Shown: positions 1 through 9,760, counted from the first letter of the stretch. The stretch is 64,000 bases of DNA from Sphingomonas baiyangensis (GCF_005144715.1 NZ_SWKR01000002.1:372001-436000), one strand, 5' to 3'. Notes: generated by a model from the sequence alone, not told the origin. Translations and numbers: made by a program.

Positions 1-823
1 GACTTTGAGCCCGCCCCCCGAGAACCGAGCGTGCCGCAAGCGCGACCAGCCCCGTTGGCAGCGACGGGATCCGGGTACGCCGACCCGCGGCCTGAAGCAG
101 CGCTCGATATAGATCGGCCGTCGCGATCGGGGGCGAATCGGTGACGCAATACACGCCCTCATGCCGACACTCCGCTGCCGCCACCAATGCATCAGCGGCA
201 TTTTCCAAAAAGAGGAAGCTGCGGCGATTTGCAACCCCCCCGATTGGGAGCGGTACGCCGTTGTTCGCGCATCGCATCAGCTTGGCAAAGAGCGCACCGA
301 CGCCCGGTCCATAGATTGTCGGCAGTCGCAGCGACACGATACGCATCGCACCGAAAGATCCGCTTGCAAGCGCTCGATCGGCGGCGAGCTTGCTATACCC
401 ATAGGCGTTTTGCGGAGTTGGCGGCGTATCATCGTCGGCCACTTTGCCTGGCTCGGTGACCGAAGCGATCGCCGCCACCGAACTCACCTGAACGAACCGC
501 CCGATCTTTTCTGCGGCTGCTGCCTCGGCGAGCCGCAATGTCAGATCGCAGTTGGCCTGCATGAACGCTCCCGTGGGATCGGTTGCAGTCTCCCTCAAGA
601 CATGCACGCGCGCCGCAAGATGGATGACAGCGTCGACGCCGTTGAACATCGACCGTAGATGTTTCTCCCCGCTAAGGATCAGATCAGGCACCAAGACCGT
701 CTCGCTTGCATCGACTAAAGTCCCCTCTCTGACAATAGCACGCACGCGATGGTTTTGTGCCATCGCCCGCCTGATGACCGCTCTGCCAACGAAACCGCTG
801 GCGCCGGTGACCGCAATTAGCAA
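1..823 (-). CDS. NAD-dependent nucleotide-sugar epimerase/dehydratase, partial (cut by window edge)
   Basis: Extended SDR enzyme of the kind that modifies nucleotide sugars for surface polysaccharide. About 274 residues are visible; the C-terminus lies outside the window. The Rossmann motif GASGFVG is at residues 7-13 and the catalytic YxxxK (YGYSK) at 140-144, with the usual SS.A segment before it. The start is uncertain: the upstream ATG at 840 is in another frame and reads only seven codons to a stop, so the first usable in-frame codon is TTG at 823, with no clear ribosome site. That suggests either a rare start or a small frameshift at the 5' end. It lies left of the island integrase, so it is probably island cargo, perhaps part of an O-antigen or capsule locus. 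Confidence 0.75.
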   Translation of the reverse strand, partial: MLIAVTGASGFVGRAVIRRAMAQNHRVRAIVREGTLVDASETVLVPDLILSGEKHLRSMFNGVDAVIHLAARVHVLRETATDPTGAFMQANCDLTLRLAEAAAAEKIGRFVQVSSVAAIASVTEPGKVADDDTPPTPQNAYGYSKLAADRALASGSFGAMRIVSLRLPTIYGPGVGALFAKLMRCANNGVPLPIGGVANRRSFLFLENAADALVAAAECRHEGVYCVTDSPPIATADLYRALLQAAGRRTRIPSLPTGLVALAARSVLGGRAQS

Positions 824-1662
824 GTGGTTCTAATTTTCATAACGCAAGGCGACTGCATAGCCCCTCTTCCTCGATCCTAGCAACCAGAATCGTCGATGTA
901 TGAATTGTTAGCCGTTCTATAGACCCTAGATCTGCTGTCGTTTCACTTCTCAAATCAGTGCCAGTGGGTTCACCCCTGATCGGCCTGGTTGCAATATCGG
1001 CTACTTGTTGCCTAGCGCTCTTCGACGGTATTTAATATCTGGCCTAGTGCAATCCCTGGCATCTTTGCATCGCATCGTCTAGGCTCCTGAATTCAGCGGC
1101 AGCATGCATTTATGATTGAACGGTCCGCTAACGCTCCATCGCGCCTGAAACGGTGTTAAGGGTGAGGTGAACGACCTTTCACTTTGCGAGCTTATGTCAG
1201 GTGCGTTCCGAATGCGCGAGCATGGCTGAGTTTGCGCACCTATTTGCCTCAGAATATGTCGAGGCATAATTTGAGCCAAAACGTTGCTACGACTCTGAAC
1301 TGAGTTCAACATCTTACTTAGTTAACGTCGTTCTGGCTGGTGGTGAGGCTAGGCCTGAGAGGCAAGCGGGACCAGCCCCGCCTCATGGCGAAGCTGATCC
1401 CGCTACCTGATACGTCCTCTGGCTGTGTGGAGCCGGCTGAGGCACATCGAGGCATTCTTCCTGCAAGAGATGAGCACAGGTCGAACAACCAGCTTCTTGA
1501 CGGCCGGGCTCATTCCCAGCCGGAGGTCGGGCATCTGGCTAGCGGTACCCTGGAACTGTGACCTCGCCCCACAGTAGTTCCTTACTAGCGTCGCGCTGCC
1601 GTTTTTCGCCGACCACGAGCTAGTCCGCCGATCTTGCGACGGGCATGGGGTTTGGTAGACAG
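824..1662. other. Stretch without a supported gene
   Basis: About 840 bases of lower GC than the core genome. Short open frames exist on both strands (for example minus 1079-1312 and 1403-1666) but their products have no domain-like pattern and no ribosome binding site. I see no tRNA, IS inverted repeat or CRISPR repeat here. It may be decayed island DNA. Confidence 0.5.
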
Positions 1663-1857
1663 TCAACCGCTATCGTAGGCACTCGTGCTCGAGTGCGCGT
1701 GCTGATCGAGCCACGCGTCAAGATCCGCATTTCTATAACATATAGCTCGGCCGAGCTTTACGAAGCTCGGACCCCGACCTTGCGTCCGCCACTTGTTGAG
1801 GGTGTTAACGCTCAATCCAAGATAGCCGGCCGCCTGAGCTACTCTCATTGCACCCAT
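1663..1857 (-). CDS. AlpA/MerR-like helix-turn-helix regulator or excisionase
   Basis: 64-residue DNA-binding protein. The sequence AAGYLGLSVNTLNKWR (residues 9-24) is a winged helix-turn-helix of the AlpA/Xis type, followed by a short wing (FVKLGRAICY) and the typical end in which the last helix specifies DLDAWL. Proteins of this family recruit integrase for excision or activate island genes. It is transcribed in the same direction as the unknown gene and the integrase upstream of it, separated by 36 bases, so the three probably form an island mobility operon. Family assignment is from the motif; the exact role (excisionase or regulator) is inferred. Confidence 0.75.
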   Translation of the reverse strand: MGAMRVAQAAGYLGLSVNTLNKWRTQGRGPSFVKLGRAICYRNADLDAWLDQHAHSSTSAYDSG

Positions 1858-1892
1858 TTTGACCTCCCGTCCGTCTGGGAGGTCCTCAGTAG

Positions 1893-2675
1893 TCAGCTTT
1901 GACCTGTCGAATGCAGCTTCTGTTTTTTAAGCCAAGCTGCGTTCTGTTTTGACATTTTCAAACGGACGGCAGACCGACGCTTCTCCTCGCTTCTGGCCTT
2001 TTCTGCGATCTGAAATCGAACTCTCAAAACGCGCGTCCAATTAACCGCAATCGATTGCTCTGCGTCAGCCCAGACAAGATTTAGGAAAGTAGTAAGATGT
2101 CGTGGTTTCGAGTTGGGCCCCATCAAGGGATGCTCGTTCCTAGCTAACGCTTCTAGGACTCGAACGCCAAACTTGTCTTTCGGACTTTTGAACGGCACCG
2201 TTTCGAACCCATCGGCATACCCAATCGCGCGCAAGTCCGACTCCTTGCCTTGGCTGGAGCCAGTGCCCTGACCGCTTTCCAAGTCTGAAAAGTGGCCCAC
2301 TTTAATGATATCGATAGCTCGTTTGCACGCATCCGCTAAATTGAGACCAATGCTGACTGCGCCACGTATTTCCGCTCGAAATATTGCCTTCGGCATAAAC
2401 GGTTTGCCATTTAACTCCAGCTTGCGGCTTTGTCCTCGAGAGCCTTCATTTATTGCGCTCAAAGCAACTGGAGAGAGACTGGAGAGTTGTTGAGCAAGCA
2501 ATGTTGCTCCACTCGAGATCTCTCGCAAAAGCCCTATGGTTTCGCTGACCTTAAAGCTCCCCTTTTCGTATTCCTCATCGGCCTTAAGTTGAGCAATTGC
2601 AGCGTGAATATCGATTACTAACTGCGGGCGGGCATCGATTTTCCAATTCTCATCCGAGCCGCGCGCCGTAGTCAC
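1893..2675 (-). CDS. Hypothetical island protein
   Basis: 260 residues with no domain I recognise. The open frame extends further upstream to 2762, but the GTG at 2675 overlaps the integrase stop codon (GTGA), the usual coupled arrangement, so I place the start there. The protein is soluble-looking, with no signal peptide or membrane segment, and a very basic C-terminus rich in Lys and Arg (residues about 225-260) that could bind nucleic acid. It sits between the integrase and the AlpA-like gene. Function unknown. Confidence 0.6.
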   Translation of the reverse strand: MTTARGSDENWKIDARPQLVIDIHAAIAQLKADEEYEKGSFKVSETIGLLREISSGATLLAQQLSSLSPVALSAINEGSRGQSRKLELNGKPFMPKAIFRAEIRGAVSIGLNLADACKRAIDIIKVGHFSDLESGQGTGSSQGKESDLRAIGYADGFETVPFKSPKDKFGVRVLEALARNEHPLMGPNSKPRHLTTFLNLVWADAEQSIAVNWTRVLRVRFQIAEKARSEEKRRSAVRLKMSKQNAAWLKKQKLHSTGQS

Positions 2676-3952
2676 TGCCCAATAGCCTGAATTCCAAGGG
2701 CAGTCGAACCTGTGGCGGGGATTCCGTTCCCGTCGACGCATCGTTGTAGCGCATCTCCCCACGCCTCCAGTGCAACGCGCTTTTCGACAGCCCAGTTATA
2801 TCGCTGATATATGCCCGCTACGCCGGCACGTGCGCCACTTACGTGATTGAGAATTGCCTCGGTAACCTCAAATCGGACCCCAAGTCTCTGTAGACCCGTT
2901 GCAACAGTCCTGCGAATGTCGTGCGTGCGCCATGCCTTGATCTCGCTGACGCCAAGTTCTTCGGCGACTAGCTTATCCAAGCGTCGCTTTACCTTGCTCC
3001 AGCCGCTTGGCGGCGTCCGGCCAGTTGTACTCAGAATGAGCCCGGACGTCCCGCGATCTAAGCCAGCTAACTCCTGCATCGCGATTGGGCTTAACGGAAC
3101 GACGTGGCCCAAACCATTCTTTGCTCTTGCTGCAGGGATGGTCCAAGTCGCGCCTTCCCAATCGATTTCGTCCCAAGCAATGCCGCCCACCTCTTCACGC
3201 CGTTGGCCGGTTGCAATCAGTAGCCTGAATGAAGTGCCGAACGGAAAGCCCAGCTTGACGGCCGCTCGCCAGATGGCGGCTAGTTCGCTGTCGGAGAGTA
3301 CCCGATCCCTGGCTGCGATGGGCGCGGGTGCCGGCATTTCCGACATGGGTGAATGTAGAATATCACCTCGAGCGACTGCCCAACGAAATAGCTTCCGAAG
3401 GCATGCGTGAAGATAACGAGCTGTCGCCTCTTTGTCTTCGGCGATTAATTCAACTAGCCTTGAAATATCCCGCCGAGATATCTGCGGCAATGCCTTCGCA
3501 GAGAATGCTGGAACGGCATATGTAATTAGCGTTCGCTCGGCTTGGTGCCAAGATCTCGGTTGTTCTCGCCTCGCGTATCGCTCGATAAACTGAGTCACGT
3601 AGCTACGAAAATTCAACTCTGCCTGTTCAACCGCTCGATCGCGCTCATTGTTGATAGGATCGATCCCACGACGTACGTCTGTCAACAACTCATGTGCGCG
3701 TCGCCTAGCTGTATCGGGGGTCCAAGGCGAACCATGCGTGCCGATCGTGTAGCGGCGCGTTGGAGTACGCCTGCCGCCCAGTCGATACTGCAGCACGTAG
3801 GATTTTGCGCCTTTCGGCGTTACCTTGAGACCAAAACCTTTCAGCTCGGTATCCCATAGGAAGGTGTCGGTCGCACCGGAGGATGCGTCATCTACCGCGC
3901 GCTTCGTCACTTTGCAGCCTGGCATCGGCCTCTCAGAGCAATCACGCAGCAA
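2672..3952 (-). CDS. Tyrosine recombinase, island integrase
   Basis: 426-residue integrase of the P4/CP4-57 type. Residues about 10-110 match the N-terminal arm-binding domain (DTELKGFGLKVTPKG followed by the conserved YTIGTHG). The catalytic domain has Arg in TGQRREEV, Lys in ARAKNGLGHVVPLS, the HxxR pair in THDIRRT, His in ILNHVSG and the nucleophile Tyr in GIYQRYNW. The gene starts 120 bases from a 3' tRNA-Lys fragment (4073-4117), the usual place for such an integrase, and it is transcribed away from that site into the island. This marks the element as integrated in a tRNA-Lys gene, with the rest of the island to the left. Confidence 0.93.
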   Translation of the reverse strand: MLRDCSERPMPGCKVTKRAVDDASSGATDTFLWDTELKGFGLKVTPKGAKSYVLQYRLGGRRTPTRRYTIGTHGSPWTPDTARRRAHELLTDVRRGIDPINNERDRAVEQAELNFRSYVTQFIERYARREQPRSWHQAERTLITYAVPAFSAKALPQISRRDISRLVELIAEDKEATARYLHACLRKLFRWAVARGDILHSPMSEMPAPAPIAARDRVLSDSELAAIWRAAVKLGFPFGTSFRLLIATGQRREEVGGIAWDEIDWEGATWTIPAARAKNGLGHVVPLSPIAMQELAGLDRGTSGLILSTTGRTPPSGWSKVKRRLDKLVAEELGVSEIKAWRTHDIRRTVATGLQRLGVRFEVTEAILNHVSGARAGVAGIYQRYNWAVEKRVALEAWGDALQRCVDGNGIPATGSTALGIQAIGQ

Positions 3953-4072
3953 GCACTAGCAGTACTGCTCGGGCCATCGCCGTACAACAGAAGATGCCGC
4001 GTATCGCCGAAAAAGCGTGGAAACCCTGTTTGAGGTTACCCCGTCTACGTCAGGACAATATATAGCTCGTAT

Positions 4073-4117
4073 CTCTTAATCAGCGGGTCCTAGGTTCGAG
4101 CCCTAGTGCGTCCACCA
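4073..4117 (+). other. Island attachment site: 3' fragment of tRNA-Lys(CTT)
   Basis: From 4073 the sequence reads as the 3' half of tRNA-Lys: anticodon loop CTCTTAA (4073-4079, anticodon CTT), 3' anticodon strand, variable loop, T arm with TTCGAGC loop and five paired bases (4090-4106), acceptor strand TGCGTCC, discriminator A and CCA (4115-4117). The bases before 4073 do not pair with the anticodon or acceptor strands, so the tRNA is not complete. The break inside the anticodon loop is where many tRNA-Lys integrases cross over. The intact tRNA should be at the other end of the island, outside the window. Confidence 0.85.
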
Positions 4118-4158
4118 TCCTCAGAACCGAACGAACGGCAGGCTTTCGCAGCTCGCGC

Positions 4159-4593
4159 TCAGGGTGACGCGTCGCCCGCGCCGACAAGCTGGGCTTGCGC
4201 CTCGATGCTGCGGCCATCGGCGAAGCGCAGCGTCAGCGTGGTGGTGCCGCCCGGCGCCAGGCCGGCTGGCATGTCGAACAGCATCACGTGCCGGCCGCCG
4301 GGAGCGAAGCGCGTCGGCTCGCCGGGCGCGATCGCCACGTCGGCCAGCGGGCGCATGCTCATCATCCCGCCGCCCTGCGACATGCTTTCGTGCAGTTCGG
4401 TGCGGGCCGCTGCCGGCGTGGCGACGGCGGTCAGTACCTGCGGCTCGCGTGCCGCAAGCGTGAAATAGGCCGCGCCGGGTCGCCCGGCGACCGCGGGCAG
4501 GCGCACCCACGCATCCTCGACGACGACGGCTTCCTGTTGCTGACAGCCTGCCAGCATGAGCAGCGGCGCGAGCAGGCGCATCGGTCCGGACAT
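4159..4593 (-). CDS. PCu(A)C-family copper chaperone lipoprotein
   Basis: Periplasmic copper-binding protein that, in this family, delivers Cu(I) to cytochrome oxidase. 144 residues. The start at 4593 gives a proper lipoprotein signal (MSGPMRLLAPLLMLAGC, lipobox LAGC) and has GGGAA upstream; the open frame extends further but would bury the signal peptide. The metal ligands follow the family pattern: ELHESM, GGMMSMRPL and GGRHVMLF supply His and Met. It is the first host gene after the tRNA-Lys fragment and is divergent from dnaK; the dnaK promoter region lies between the two. Confidence 0.85.
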   Translation of the reverse strand: MSGPMRLLAPLLMLAGCQQQEAVVVEDAWVRLPAVAGRPGAAYFTLAAREPQVLTAVATPAAARTELHESMSQGGGMMSMRPLADVAIAPGEPTRFAPGGRHVMLFDMPAGLAPGGTTTLTLRFADGRSIEAQAQLVGAGDASP

Positions 4594-4652
4594 TGCGATT
4601 TCCCGTTGCAGGACATGGTCGTCGGCAGGCCTTCGCCTAGCGTCGCGGCAAT

Positions 4653-4684
4653 CTTGCGGCAAGGCTAACCCCACCTATATGCCG
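4653..4684 (+). promoter_or_regulatory. Heat-shock (RpoH/sigma-32) promoter of dnaK
   Basis: CTTG at 4653-4656, a 17-base spacer and CCTATAT at 4674-4680 with G at 4684 match the alphaproteobacterial RpoH consensus (CTTG-N17-CYTATNTNNG) at every defined position. Transcription should start near 4688, leaving a leader of about 95 bases before dnaK. The match is seen directly; its use by RpoH is inferred from the downstream gene. Confidence 0.85.
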
Positions 4685-4781
4685 TATCGCATTTGGTTCC
4701 GCAGGTTTTCCCCAAAGCCCGCGGTTCCGCCGTCATTTCCATCCCCCGCATCGGGGGGCATACAGGGGCCAACGAGGGACT

Positions 4782-6689
4782 ATGGCTAAAGTAATCGGGA
4801 TCGATCTGGGCACGACCAACAGCTGCGTGGCGGTGATGGAGGGCGGCAAGCCCAAGGTGATCGAGAATGCCGAGGGCGCGCGTACCACGCCGTCGATCGT
4901 GGCGTTCGCCAAGGATGGCGAGCGGCTGATCGGCCAGCCCGCCAAGCGCCAGGCGGTGACCAATCCCGACAACACGATCTTTGCGGTCAAGCGCCTCATC
5001 GGCCGCCGCTTCGACGACCCGGTGACCAAGAAGGACACCGAGCTGGTGCCCTACACCATCGTGCGCGGCCCCAATGGCGATGCCTGGGTGAAGGCGGGCG
5101 GCGAGGAATATTCGCCGTCGCAGATCAGCGCCTTCACGCTCCAGAAGATGAAGGAGACCGCCGAGGCCTATCTGGGCGAGACGGTGACGCAGGCGGTCAT
5201 CACCGTGCCGGCCTATTTCAACGACGCGCAGCGTCAGGCGACCAAGGACGCCGGCAAGATCGCCGGCCTCGAGGTGCTGCGCATCATCAACGAGCCGACC
5301 GCGGCGGCGCTTGCCTATGGCCTCGAGAAGGACAGCAACAAGACGATCGCGGTCTATGACCTGGGCGGCGGCACCTTCGACATCTCGATCCTCGAGATCG
5401 GCGATGGCGTGTTCGAGGTGAAGGCGACCAACGGCGACACGTTCCTGGGCGGCGAGGACTTCGATTCGACCGTGTTGCAGTTCCTTGCCGACGAGTTCAA
5501 GAAGGCCGAGGGCATCGATCTCACCAAGGACAAGCTGGCGCTTCAGCGGCTGAAGGAAGCCGCCGAAAAGGCCAAGATCGAGCTGTCGTCGGCGCAGACG
5601 ACCGAAGTGAACCTGCCCTTCATCACCGCCGATCAGAACGGCCCCAAGCATCTGGTCAAGTCGATCAGTCGCGCCGACCTCGAGCGCATGGTCGATGGCC
5701 TCATCCAGCGCACGCTCGAGCCGCTCAAGAAGGCGATGGCCGATGCCGGCGTCAAGAACGACGGCATCGACGAGGTGGTCCTCGTCGGCGGCATGACGCG
5801 CATGCCCAAGGTGCGCGAAGTCGTGAAGAACTTCTTCGGCAAGGAGCCGCACACCGGCGTCAACCCCGACGAGGTCGTGGCGATCGGCGCTGCCATCCAG
5901 GCGGGCGTGCTTCAGGGCGACGTCAAGGACGTGCTGCTGCTCGATGTGACGCCGCTGTCGCTCGGCATCGAGACGCTGGGCGGCGTGTTCACGCGCATGA
6001 TCGACCGCAACACCACGATCCCGACCAAGAAGAGCCAGGTCTATTCGACTGCCGACGACAACCAGCAGGCCGTCACGATCCGCGTGTTCCAGGGCGAGCG
6101 CGAGATGGCGGCGGACAACAAGATGCTGGGTCAGTTCGACCTCGTCGGCATTCCGCCCGCGCCGCGCGGCGTGCCGCAGATCGAGGTGACGTTTGATATC
6201 GACGCTAACGGCATCGTCAACGTGAGCGCCAAGGACAAGGGCACGGGCAAGGAGCAGCAGATCCGCATCCAGGCTTCGGGCGGCCTGACCGACAACGACA
6301 TCGAGGCGATGGTCCGTGACGCCGAGCAGTTCGCCGAGGAGGACAAGAAGCGCCGTGCCGCCGCCGAGGCGAAGAACAACGCCGAGAGCCTGATCCACAC
6401 CACCGAGCGCCAGCTCGCCGACAATGGCGACAAGGTCGACGCCTCGCTCAAGGGCGAGATCGAGGCTAAGATCGCCGAGGCGAAGGCAGCGGTCGAGAGC
6501 GGCGATGCCGACCAGATGACCACCAAGAGCCAGGAGCTGGCGCAGGTGGCGATGAAGCTCGGACAGGCGATCTACGAGAAGCAGCAGGCAAGCGAAGCCT
6601 CGCCGCAGGGCGAGACTGCCGATGCCGGTCCCCAGGAGGACGTAGTCGACGCCGAGTTCTCCGAAGTCGACGACAACCAGAAGGCATAA
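4782..6689 (+). CDS. dnaK: Chaperone DnaK (Hsp70)
   Basis: ATP-dependent Hsp70 chaperone that binds exposed hydrophobic segments of client proteins with DnaJ and GrpE. 635 residues, full length. The N-terminus [10 protein letters not shown] is the phosphate-binding loop, the second loop is [12 protein letters not shown], and VGGMTRMP begins the last nucleotide-binding segment. The interdomain linker [16 protein letters not shown] precedes the substrate-binding domain, and the C-terminal tail is acidic ([13 protein letters not shown]). dnaJ follows 66 bases downstream in the same direction, with no terminator between, so they are cotranscribed from the heat-shock promoter at 4653. Confidence 0.99.
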   Translation: MAKVIGIDLGTTNSCVAVMEGGKPKVIENAEGARTTPSIVAFAKDGERLIGQPAKRQAVTNPDNTIFAVKRLIGRRFDDPVTKKDTELVPYTIVRGPNGDAWVKAGGEEYSPSQISAFTLQKMKETAEAYLGETVTQAVITVPAYFNDAQRQATKDAGKIAGLEVLRIINEPTAAALAYGLEKDSNKTIAVYDLGGGTFDISILEIGDGVFEVKATNGDTFLGGEDFDSTVLQFLADEFKKAEGIDLTKDKLALQRLKEAAEKAKIELSSAQTTEVNLPFITADQNGPKHLVKSISRADLERMVDGLIQRTLEPLKKAMADAGVKNDGIDEVVLVGGMTRMPKVREVVKNFFGKEPHTGVNPDEVVAIGAAIQAGVLQGDVKDVLLLDVTPLSLGIETLGGVFTRMIDRNTTIPTKKSQVYSTADDNQQAVTIRVFQGEREMAADNKMLGQFDLVGIPPAPRGVPQIEVTFDIDANGIVNVSAKDKGTGKEQQIRIQASGGLTDNDIEAMVRDAEQFAEEDKKRRAAAEAKNNAESLIHTTERQLADNGDKVDASLKGEIEAKIAEAKAAVESGDADQMTTKSQELAQVAMKLGQAIYEKQQASEASPQGETADAGPQEDVVDAEFSEVDDNQKA

Positions 6690-6755
6690 GGGCATGTTCG
6701 CGATCCGCCGCACCGGCCATCACCGGCGCGGCGGCTTCGCGGACGGGGGCAGCAT

Positions 6756-7868
6756 ATGACCACCGAAGTCGACTATTACGAAGTGCTGGGATGCCAGCGG
6801 CAGGCCGACGGCGCGACGATCAAATCGGCCTATCGCAAGCTGGCGATGCAGTATCACCCCGACAAGAATGGCGGGTGCAAGGACGCCGAGGCGCGCTTCA
6901 AGGCGGTGAGCGAGGCCTATGAGGTGCTCAAGGACCCGCAGAAGCGCGCCGCCTACGACCGTTACGGTCATGCCGCGTTCAAGAGCGGCGGCGGTGGCGG
7001 GCAGGCCGATTTCGGCGGGTTCAGCGACATCTTCGAATCGATGTTCGGCGAGTTCATGGGCGGGCAGGGCGGTGGCCGCCGGCAGACGCGCCGCGGCGCC
7101 GATCTGCGCTACGACATGGAGATCAGCCTCGAGGAGGCGTTCCACGGCAAGTCGGCCGAGATCACCGTCGACGTCTCGGGCACCTGCGATGCCTGTGCGG
7201 GCAGCGGCGCGCGGCCGGGCACCGTCGCGCGCGGCTGTAACACCTGCGGCGGCGCGGGCAAGATCAGAGCGCAGCAGGGCTTCTTCGTCGTCGAGCGGAC
7301 GTGCCCTACCTGCATGGGTGCGGGCGAAGTGATCGCCGATCCGTGCGGCGAATGTCGCGGCGACGGCCGCGTCGACAAGACCAAGACGCTGTCGGTCAAC
7401 GTGCCGCCGGGCGTCGACGAAGGCACCCGCATCCGCCTGTCGGGCGAGGGCGAGGCGGGCCCGCGCGGTGCGCCGGCCGGCGACCTCTACATCTTCCTCC
7501 ACGTCAAGCGGCACCCGATCTTCACGCGCGAAGGCACGACGCTGCACGCGCGCGCGCCGATCAGCTTCACCACGGCGGCGCTCGGCGGCAGCATCGACAT
7601 GCCGGGTCCCGACGGCAGCGCGCACACGATCCGCATCGCCGCGGGCACGCAGGGCGGGCGCGAGGTGCGCGTACGCGGCGCGGGGATGCCGGTGTTGCAG
7701 GGCAGGGGACGCGGCGACCTGATCGTCCGCATCGAGGTGGAGACGCCGACGCGCCTCTCGGCCCGCCAGCGCGAGCTGCTCGAAGCCTTTCGTGAGACCG
7801 AGACAGGCGAAGAATGCCCCGAAACCAGCGGCTTCTTCGCCAAGATGAAGGCGGCGCTGGGCGGGTGA
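6756..7868 (+). CDS. dnaJ: Chaperone DnaJ (Hsp40)
   Basis: Co-chaperone that stimulates DnaK ATPase activity and hands over substrates. 370 residues. The J domain (residues 4-70) contains the HPDKN loop at 34-38; a Gly/Phe-rich linker follows. The zinc-finger region has four CxxCxGxG motifs ([32 protein letters not shown]), then the two beta-sandwich client-binding domains. GGGGG eight bases upstream of the ATG serves as ribosome site. Second gene of the dnaK operon, closed by the terminator at 7895-7932. Confidence 0.98.
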   Translation: MTTEVDYYEVLGCQRQADGATIKSAYRKLAMQYHPDKNGGCKDAEARFKAVSEAYEVLKDPQKRAAYDRYGHAAFKSGGGGGQADFGGFSDIFESMFGEFMGGQGGGRRQTRRGADLRYDMEISLEEAFHGKSAEITVDVSGTCDACAGSGARPGTVARGCNTCGGAGKIRAQQGFFVVERTCPTCMGAGEVIADPCGECRGDGRVDKTKTLSVNVPPGVDEGTRIRLSGEGEAGPRGAPAGDLYIFLHVKRHPIFTREGTTLHARAPISFTTAALGGSIDMPGPDGSAHTIRIAAGTQGGREVRVRGAGMPVLQGRGRGDLIVRIEVETPTRLSARQRELLEAFRETETGEECPETSGFFAKMKAALGG

Positions 7869-7894
7869 GGCCGCCGCTTCGCATCGCTGCATAG

Positions 7895-7932
7895 AAAAAG
7901 GGCGCTCCCGCCATCGCGGAAGCGCCCTTTTT
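7895..7932. terminator. Bidirectional intrinsic terminator
   Basis: Arms AAAAAGGGCGCT and AGCGCCCTTTTT enclose a 14-base loop. The A tract before and the T tract after the stem let it serve both dnaJ (plus) and the lipoprotein gene (minus), which converge here. Confidence 0.9.
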
Positions 7933-7970
7933 GCTGGCTGTCCGGCCACCCGAAGGCGGCCGGAGCGCGA

Positions 7971-8240
7971 TTACATCGCGTTGGTGACGTTCGCCGGGCC
8001 ATCCATCTCGCCGATGTCGTCGGCGTTGTCGGCGGCATCCTCGAGGTTGTCGGCAGCGTTCTCGAGCATCATCGCTTCGGCGTCGGTCGTGGCGTTGTCG
8101 GCCATCATTTCCATGTTGTCGGCCTGCGCCTCGAGATTCTCGGCCATCATGTCACCGGCGTTCTCGGCGGGGGTGCCCTGATTGCATGCCGCCAGAGTCA
8201 TCAGGCCGGCTGCCGCAACGGCAAGAGCTATCTTCTTCAT
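7971..8240 (-). CDS. Small acidic repeat lipoprotein
   Basis: 89 residues beginning MKKIALAVAAAGLMTLAAC, a lipoprotein signal with lipobox LAAC. The mature part is low in complexity and acidic, made of Asn/Asp/Ala/Met/Glu repeats with heptad-like spacing (MADN, LENAADN, LEDAADN), so it is probably helical, somewhat like Lpp-type outer membrane lipoproteins. GGGAGC sits upstream of the ATG at 8240; the longer frame has no signal peptide at its start. It stands alone, convergent with dnaJ. Function unknown; common small lipoproteins of sphingomonads look like this. Confidence 0.8.
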   Translation of the reverse strand: MKKIALAVAAAGLMTLAACNQGTPAENAGDMMAENLEAQADNMEMMADNATTDAEAMMLENAADNLEDAADNADDIGEMDGPANVTNAM

Positions 8241-8374
8241 ATGCGTTTGCTCCCAAGCAAAATCCGTTTCGTGTCCGGCCCGAACGCCGTCACGAAGCTG
8301 CCGCATTAGCGTGGGCCGCGACGGCGTCAATGGCAAAAACATGGCGGTCCCCACGCGGCACACGCTGTAAAAGA

Positions 8375-9760
8375 CTATTGCGCCGCGGGATTCTGCCGAA
8401 TTTCCTCAGGGGCATTGGCCACGATCGCTAGCGTCGCGGTCCATGCCGCCACATTCTGTCGCAATTGGACGCGATCGATCTTGTCGAGCGTGTCGTCGGG
8501 CGTGTGGTGCAGGTCGAAATAGCGCGTGCCGTCCTGCGCGAGATCGATGCCCGGAGCGCCCGCACGCACGATTGCCGCTACGTCGGCGCCGCCTCCCGCA
8601 CGGCCCGAGCCGGCGGCGATGCCGAGCGGCGCGAGCGCTGCGGCGAGCCGGGCGGCGACAGGTTGCGCGGTTCCGGCAAGCCCGGTCTGCACACGCCAGA
8701 TGCGATCGGCGCCGAAATCCGATTCGCCCGCCGCGTCGTGCCGCTCGCCTCGATGCGCCTCGAAATAGGCGCGGCCACCGAAGATGCCGACTTCCTCGGC
8801 CCCTGCCCACAGGATGCGAATCGTCCGACGCGGGCGGCCGGCGTCCATCACTCGCTTGGCCGCCGCCGCGACGATGCCGCATCCGGCCGCATCGTCGAAC
8901 GCGCCGGTGCCCAGGTCCCAGCTGTCGAGATGGCAGGCGACGAGCACGATGCCGGCCGAAGGATCGCTGCCGGGCACTTCGGCGATGACGTTGCCCGACT
9001 GGCGGATGCCCACCTGCCGCGGCGTGAGCAACAGCTTCATGCGCACGGGCTTGCCCCGCTTGAGCACGCGCTCGAGCTGCTCGGCATCGGGGATGGCGAG
9101 CGCGGCGGCGGGAATGGGCTTCACACCCTCATCGAAATTGGTGCTGCCGGTATGCGGATTGCGGTGGCTGTCGGTGCCGATCGAGCGGATGACGATCGCC
9201 GCCGCCCCCTTGCGCGCGGCGAGGTTGGGGCCGGCGCGGCGCACGCGACCAAAATAGCCGTAGCTCGATCCGTCCTGCGTGCGCGTCATCGCGTGGCTGA
9301 CGAAAGCGATCCTGCCCTTCAGGCTCCCCTCCGGCGCGGCTTCGAGATCGGCGAGCGTGGGGAAATAGGCGACCTCGCCAACGAGTCCGCCGGCGGGTGT
9401 GGCGCCAGAATTGCCGAGCGCGGTGAGGTACAGCTGCTGCGGGAACGGATCGACGATCGCCCCGCGCTCCTCGCCACGAACCCATACGGGCATGTCGAAC
9501 GGCTCGATGCGGACATTGCTGAAGCCGAGCGAGGTCAGCTTGTCGACCGACCAGCGCCGCGCCTTCGCTTCCACCTCGGTGCCCGCCAGACGCGGCCCGA
9601 TCTCGGTCGTGATGCCTTCGGTAATTTCCCAGGCGAGTTCGTCTTCGAGTGCCGCGTCGCGCAGCGCGGCGGCGTCGAGCGGTGCTGCCTGCTGCGCGGC
9701 GAGCGGGGCGGGGGCGGCGAGCGCGGCGGCAATGGCGGCGGCAGGGGCTAGATATCGCAT
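8375..9760 (-). CDS. M28-family zinc metallopeptidase, secreted
   Basis: Exported dinuclear zinc aminopeptidase or carboxypeptidase related to carboxypeptidase Q. 461 residues with a signal peptide (residues 1-23, ending AAQQ). A PA-like insert (about 125-240) precedes the catalytic core. Ligands are visible: HLD at 277, the bridging Asp in GAFDDAAG (about 289), the Glu pair in GAEEVG (322-323), Asp in ESDFGAD and His in LHHTPDDT near the C-terminus. It is monocistronic between the lipoprotein gene and ettA, and divergent from ettA. The substrate is not predictable beyond peptides. Confidence 0.9.
   Translation of the reverse strand: MRYLAPAAAIAAALAAPAPLAAQQAAPLDAAALRDAALEDELAWEITEGITTEIGPRLAGTEVEAKARRWSVDKLTSLGFSNVRIEPFDMPVWVRGEERGAIVDPFPQQLYLTALGNSGATPAGGLVGEVAYFPTLADLEAAPEGSLKGRIAFVSHAMTRTQDGSSYGYFGRVRRAGPNLAARKGAAAIVIRSIGTDSHRNPHTGSTNFDEGVKPIPAAALAIPDAEQLERVLKRGKPVRMKLLLTPRQVGIRQSGNVIAEVPGSDPSAGIVLVACHLDSWDLGTGAFDDAAGCGIVAAAAKRVMDAGRPRRTIRILWAGAEEVGIFGGRAYFEAHRGERHDAAGESDFGADRIWRVQTGLAGTAQPVAARLAAALAPLGIAAGSGRAGGGADVAAIVRAGAPGIDLAQDGTRYFDLHHTPDDTLDKIDRVQLRQNVAAWTATLAIVANAPEEIRQNPAAQ

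Noticed and set aside
1079..1666. Small open frames on both strands in the gene-poor island stretch
   Set aside because: No ribosome sites, domain-like sequence or coupling to neighbours.
4030..4117. Complete tRNA at the island end
   Set aside because: Bases before 4073 do not pair with the anticodon or acceptor strands; only the 3' half is present.
4665..6713. 682-codon open frame on the minus strand across dnaK
   Set aside because: Shadow of dnaK in high-GC sequence; the product is Leu/Arg/His-rich with no domain.
8465..9751. 428-codon plus-strand frame across the M28 peptidase
   Set aside because: Shadow of the real gene; composition Arg/Ala-rich without domains.
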